Assembly: GCA_958346135.1 (NCBI GenBank)
Contig: CATVQN010000094.1
Span: forward strand, 1 to 5,561
Direction of reading: 5' to 3'
Origin: an uncultured Eubacteriales bacterium
GTDB lineage: Bacteria > Bacillota > Clostridia > Monoglobales > Monoglobaceae
Length of the DNA stretch: 5,561 nt
Of this stretch, positions 4,143-5,561 are shown piece by piece. The notes under the pieces were generated by a model, which did not search any database, had not been told where the DNA came from, and worked only from the letters and a program-made list of their open reading frames with translations. The translations under genes and the position numbers were made by a program. The stretch's first letter is position 1. Every line of letters begins with the position of its first letter.

Positions 4143-4210
4143 AGAAATAGTTTATCATAAACGGGCGGGTTTGTCAACATTTTTTTGCGAAAAAATTCAA
4201 AATTTCTACC
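4140..4210. repeat. 9-bp inverted repeat flanking the main promoter
   Basis: GGTAGAAAT at 4140-4148 and its exact reverse complement ATTTCTACC at 4202-4210 bracket the -10/-35 core. One arm lies between the -10 and the start of transcription, the other at the far side of the A/T-rich upstream region. The centres are 62 bp apart, close to six helical turns. No regulator is known to me for this motif. Confidence 0.6.
4149..4177 (-). promoter_or_regulatory. Main sigma-A-type promoter of rpmG-secE-nusG-rplKAJL
   Basis: On the minus strand TTGACA (4177-4172) is separated by exactly 17 bp from TAAACT (4154-4149), and a TG one base before the -10 gives an extended -10. Upstream, 4178-4205 is very A/T-rich with runs of A and T, like the UP elements of strong rRNA and ribosomal protein promoters. 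Transcription should start near 4142, leaving a leader of about 105 nt before rpmG. Confidence 0.92.
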
Positions 4211-4390
4211 GCATCAAACCGATCCGCAACATCTTGGCAGACAGGTGCTCTTTGGGTACAAGATAAGAGATATGCCGCCGAAACTTTTTATGAATATTGC
4301 TCCGCCGTTGCTTAGAAATTACATTTTTTTTGGAAATCACTCATAGATATTTTACAGAAGGTTTTCCCCATCCACCCCCAACGATTCTGC
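4211..4390 (+). other. Divergent intergenic region, with a weak candidate promoter for the membrane protein gene
   Basis: The 369-nt gap between rpmG and the YkvI-family gene holds the cluster's promoter and leader on its left side. In the remaining part I see no gene, tRNA or strong repeat. TTGGCA (4234-4239) and TACAAG (4257-4262) with 17-bp spacing form a plausible but weak rightward promoter about 140 nt before the gene; the T-rich stretch around 4321-4355 offers only poorer matches. A 24-codon ATG frame from 4272 lacks a ribosome binding site. Confidence 0.3.
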
Positions 4391-4406
4391 AAAGGAGTGT
4401 TCTGAT

Positions 4407-5429
4407 ATGAAACGTGGTTTTTATCTTGCTTTTGTTTATATCGGCTTGGTCATCGGCGCAGGCTTTGCATCCGGCCGGGAAATTATGGAATACTTTAACT
4501 TCCCCTCCGGAACCGACCACAGCGGTATTGTTCTGGCAACCTTTCTGTTGATTGCCGTCTGCTATATGGTACTTCGCCGCGCCTATCTCTGGGATCTGCG
4601 CACCTGTGATGACTATTTGCACGCCGTCGCCGGCCGTACCGCCCCGGCTGTCAAGCTGTTTATGATGTTTTATCTGTTCTGCGGTTTTTTTACCATGCTC
4701 TCCGGAAGCGGCGCACTTTTAAGCCAGTGCTTCATGATGCCGCCGCTCCTGGGCATTCTGCTGATGGCAATTATCAGCTTTTTCGTACTGGTCTTTGACC
4801 TTCGAGGCATTGTGGCACTAAATATGGTTCTGGTTCCTTGCATGATTCTGGGCATTTTGTACGTCTGTATCAGCGCAGCTTTATTCGGTGCAAAATCAGC
4901 CTTTTCCTTTCACAGTCTGACCCGGGGAATGCTCACCTCTGCCATCTGCTATGTCAGCTACAACACCATCTCCGCCCCTTCGGTTCTGGTTCCTCTGCAG
5001 GACGGTATAACGCCCCGCGGAATCCGCACAGCCTCGGTAACGGGCGGTTTTGTGCTGGGCCTTTTAATTCTTGTTATCTGGGCAAGCCAATCTATGCGGT
5101 TTGATGCACTCTGGGACAGCCCACTGCCTATGCTGAAATTAGCAGCCATGACCGGTAAAAATCAAAAACATCTGTACGCACTCATTCTTTTCATGGCAAT
5201 CTGTACTACCGCCGTCTCCCAGGGTTTCGGACTTCTCAGCTGCTTTTCTCTCCGCACCGCCCGTCAGCGGCTTTTGGGCGCAGGAACGCTTTGTCTGGCA
5301 GCGCTGCCCTTTTCCTTACTTGGTTTTTCCAACCTGGTGGCACATCTCTATTCCTTTTTTGGAGTAACCGGCTTTTTATGGATTCTTTGGATTACCATTG
5401 ACTTTTACCGCAGCGATTCTAAAAAATAG
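4407..5429 (+). CDS. YkvI-family integral membrane protein (APC superfamily, substrate unknown)
   Basis: The 340-residue product is almost wholly hydrophobic, with about ten predicted membrane spans (roughly 4-26, 38-58, 80-104, 112-130, 134-160, 172-198, 211-228, 255-280, 289-308 and 312-333). The first span contains YIGLVIGAGFASGREIMEYF (11-30), the broken-helix glycine-rich signature that I associate with the YkvI family (COG3949), distant relatives of amino-acid transporters with a LeuT-like fold. The conserved CYVSYNTISAPSVLVPL in span six also fits. No family member has a firmly established substrate that I can name, so only a transporter-like role is inferred. The ATG at 4407 follows AAAGGAG with 9-nt spacing. 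It is divergent from the ribosomal cluster, has no visible operon partner, and no clear terminator follows it. Confidence 0.85.
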   Translation: MKRGFYLAFVYIGLVIGAGFASGREIMEYFNFPSGTDHSGIVLATFLLIAVCYMVLRRAYLWDLRTCDDYLHAVAGRTAPAVKLFMMFYLFCGFFTMLSGSGALLSQCFMMPPLLGILLMAIISFFVLVFDLRGIVALNMVLVPCMILGILYVCISAALFGAKSAFSFHSLTRGMLTSAICYVSYNTISAPSVLVPLQDGITPRGIRTASVTGGFVLGLLILVIWASQSMRFDALWDSPLPMLKLAAMTGKNQKHLYALILFMAICTTAVSQGFGLLSCFSLRTARQRLLGAGTLCLAALPFSLLGFSNLVAHLYSFFGVTGFLWILWITIDFYRSDSKK

Positions 5430-5441
5430 CGATTTTCTTAA

Positions 5442-5485
5442 GTGTAATCATTCTGTAACATTTCATTTACATAATTGTTAGCCAA
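5442..5485 (+). repeat. Four degenerate 11-bp direct repeats, possible Pho-box-like operator
   Basis: GTGTAATCATT, CTGTAACATTT, CATTTACATAA and TTGTTAGCCAA start at 5442, 5453, 5464 and 5475, exactly 11 bp apart, sharing a (T)GTAAC-like core on one face of the helix. This periodicity and the CTGTxA core resemble PhoB/PhoP operators. The array lies about 50 bp before the -35 of the outgoing promoter, farther than is usual for a class II activator site. The repeats are degenerate and the region is A/T-rich, so chance remains possible. Confidence 0.4.
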
Positions 5486-5532
5486 ATTCCGAAAAGAACC
5501 CGGAAAACAGCGGAAAACGCCAGATTCTGCCT

Positions 5533-5561
5533 TTGACAAAGAATTTTCACTATGGTACAAT
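5533..5561 (+). promoter_or_regulatory. Consensus sigma-A-type promoter leading out of the window
   Basis: TTGACA (5533-5538), a 17-bp spacer and TACAAT (5556-5561) make an almost perfect promoter, with TG one base before the -10. It ends at the last base of the window and must drive a rightward gene that is not visible here. Confidence 0.85.

Noticed and set aside
4272..4346. Small ATG frame of 24 codons between rpmG and the YkvI-family gene
   Set aside because: No ribosome binding site, low-complexity product and no family resemblance.
4341..4622. Minus-strand reading frame overlapping the start of the YkvI-family gene
   Set aside because: It is antisense to a clear membrane protein gene and lacks recognisable domains or a good start.

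Overview
The window carries a Bacillota ribosomal-stalk cluster on the minus strand: rpmG-secE-nusG-rplK-rplA-rplJ-rplL (L33, SecE, NusG, L11, L1, L10, L7/L12). An L33 gene next to secE-nusG, strong AGGAGG-type ribosome binding sites, TTG starts and the residue style of the proteins suggest a Clostridia member, perhaps of the Ruminococcaceae/Oscillospiraceae type. This placement is inference; no rRNA gene is present to confirm it.

Layout from left to right. Positions 1-234 (+) hold the 3' end of a leucine-carboxyl-methyltransferase-like SAM enzyme. It converges on rplL across a bidirectional terminator at 339-378. Positions 430-4037 (-) are the seven-gene cluster, transcribed right to left from a near-consensus promoter at 4149-4177 with an A/T-rich upstream region and a structured leader of about 105 nt. 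Positions 4038-4406 form the divergent intergenic region. Positions 4407-5429 (+) encode a YkvI-family (APC superfamily) membrane protein. The last 130 bases hold four degenerate 11-bp direct repeats and a consensus promoter firing to the right, out of the window.

The most interesting layer is the RNA control between the genes. Three intergenic regions look like copies of rRNA protein-binding sites. Two have the architecture of the L1 stalk of 23S rRNA, one before rplK and one directly abutting the rplA ribosome binding site. The third, before rplJ, imitates the L10-binding site and is followed by a terminator plus an alternative antiterminator pairing. Together they would let free L1 and free L10 (with L7/L12) each tune their own part of the operon. 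The operator families are known or expected; the doubled L1 site within one operon is the part most worth checking.

Other oddities are an unusually long acidic Ala/Glu/Pro tail on L10 encoded by a 21-bp tandem repeat, TTG starts for both L1 and L10, a nusG ribosome binding site 23 nt from its start with a hairpin between, a 9-bp inverted repeat flanking the main promoter, and a cluster that stops after rplL instead of running into rpoB. I saw no evidence for a wholly new protein system, mobile element, CRISPR array or tRNA gene.
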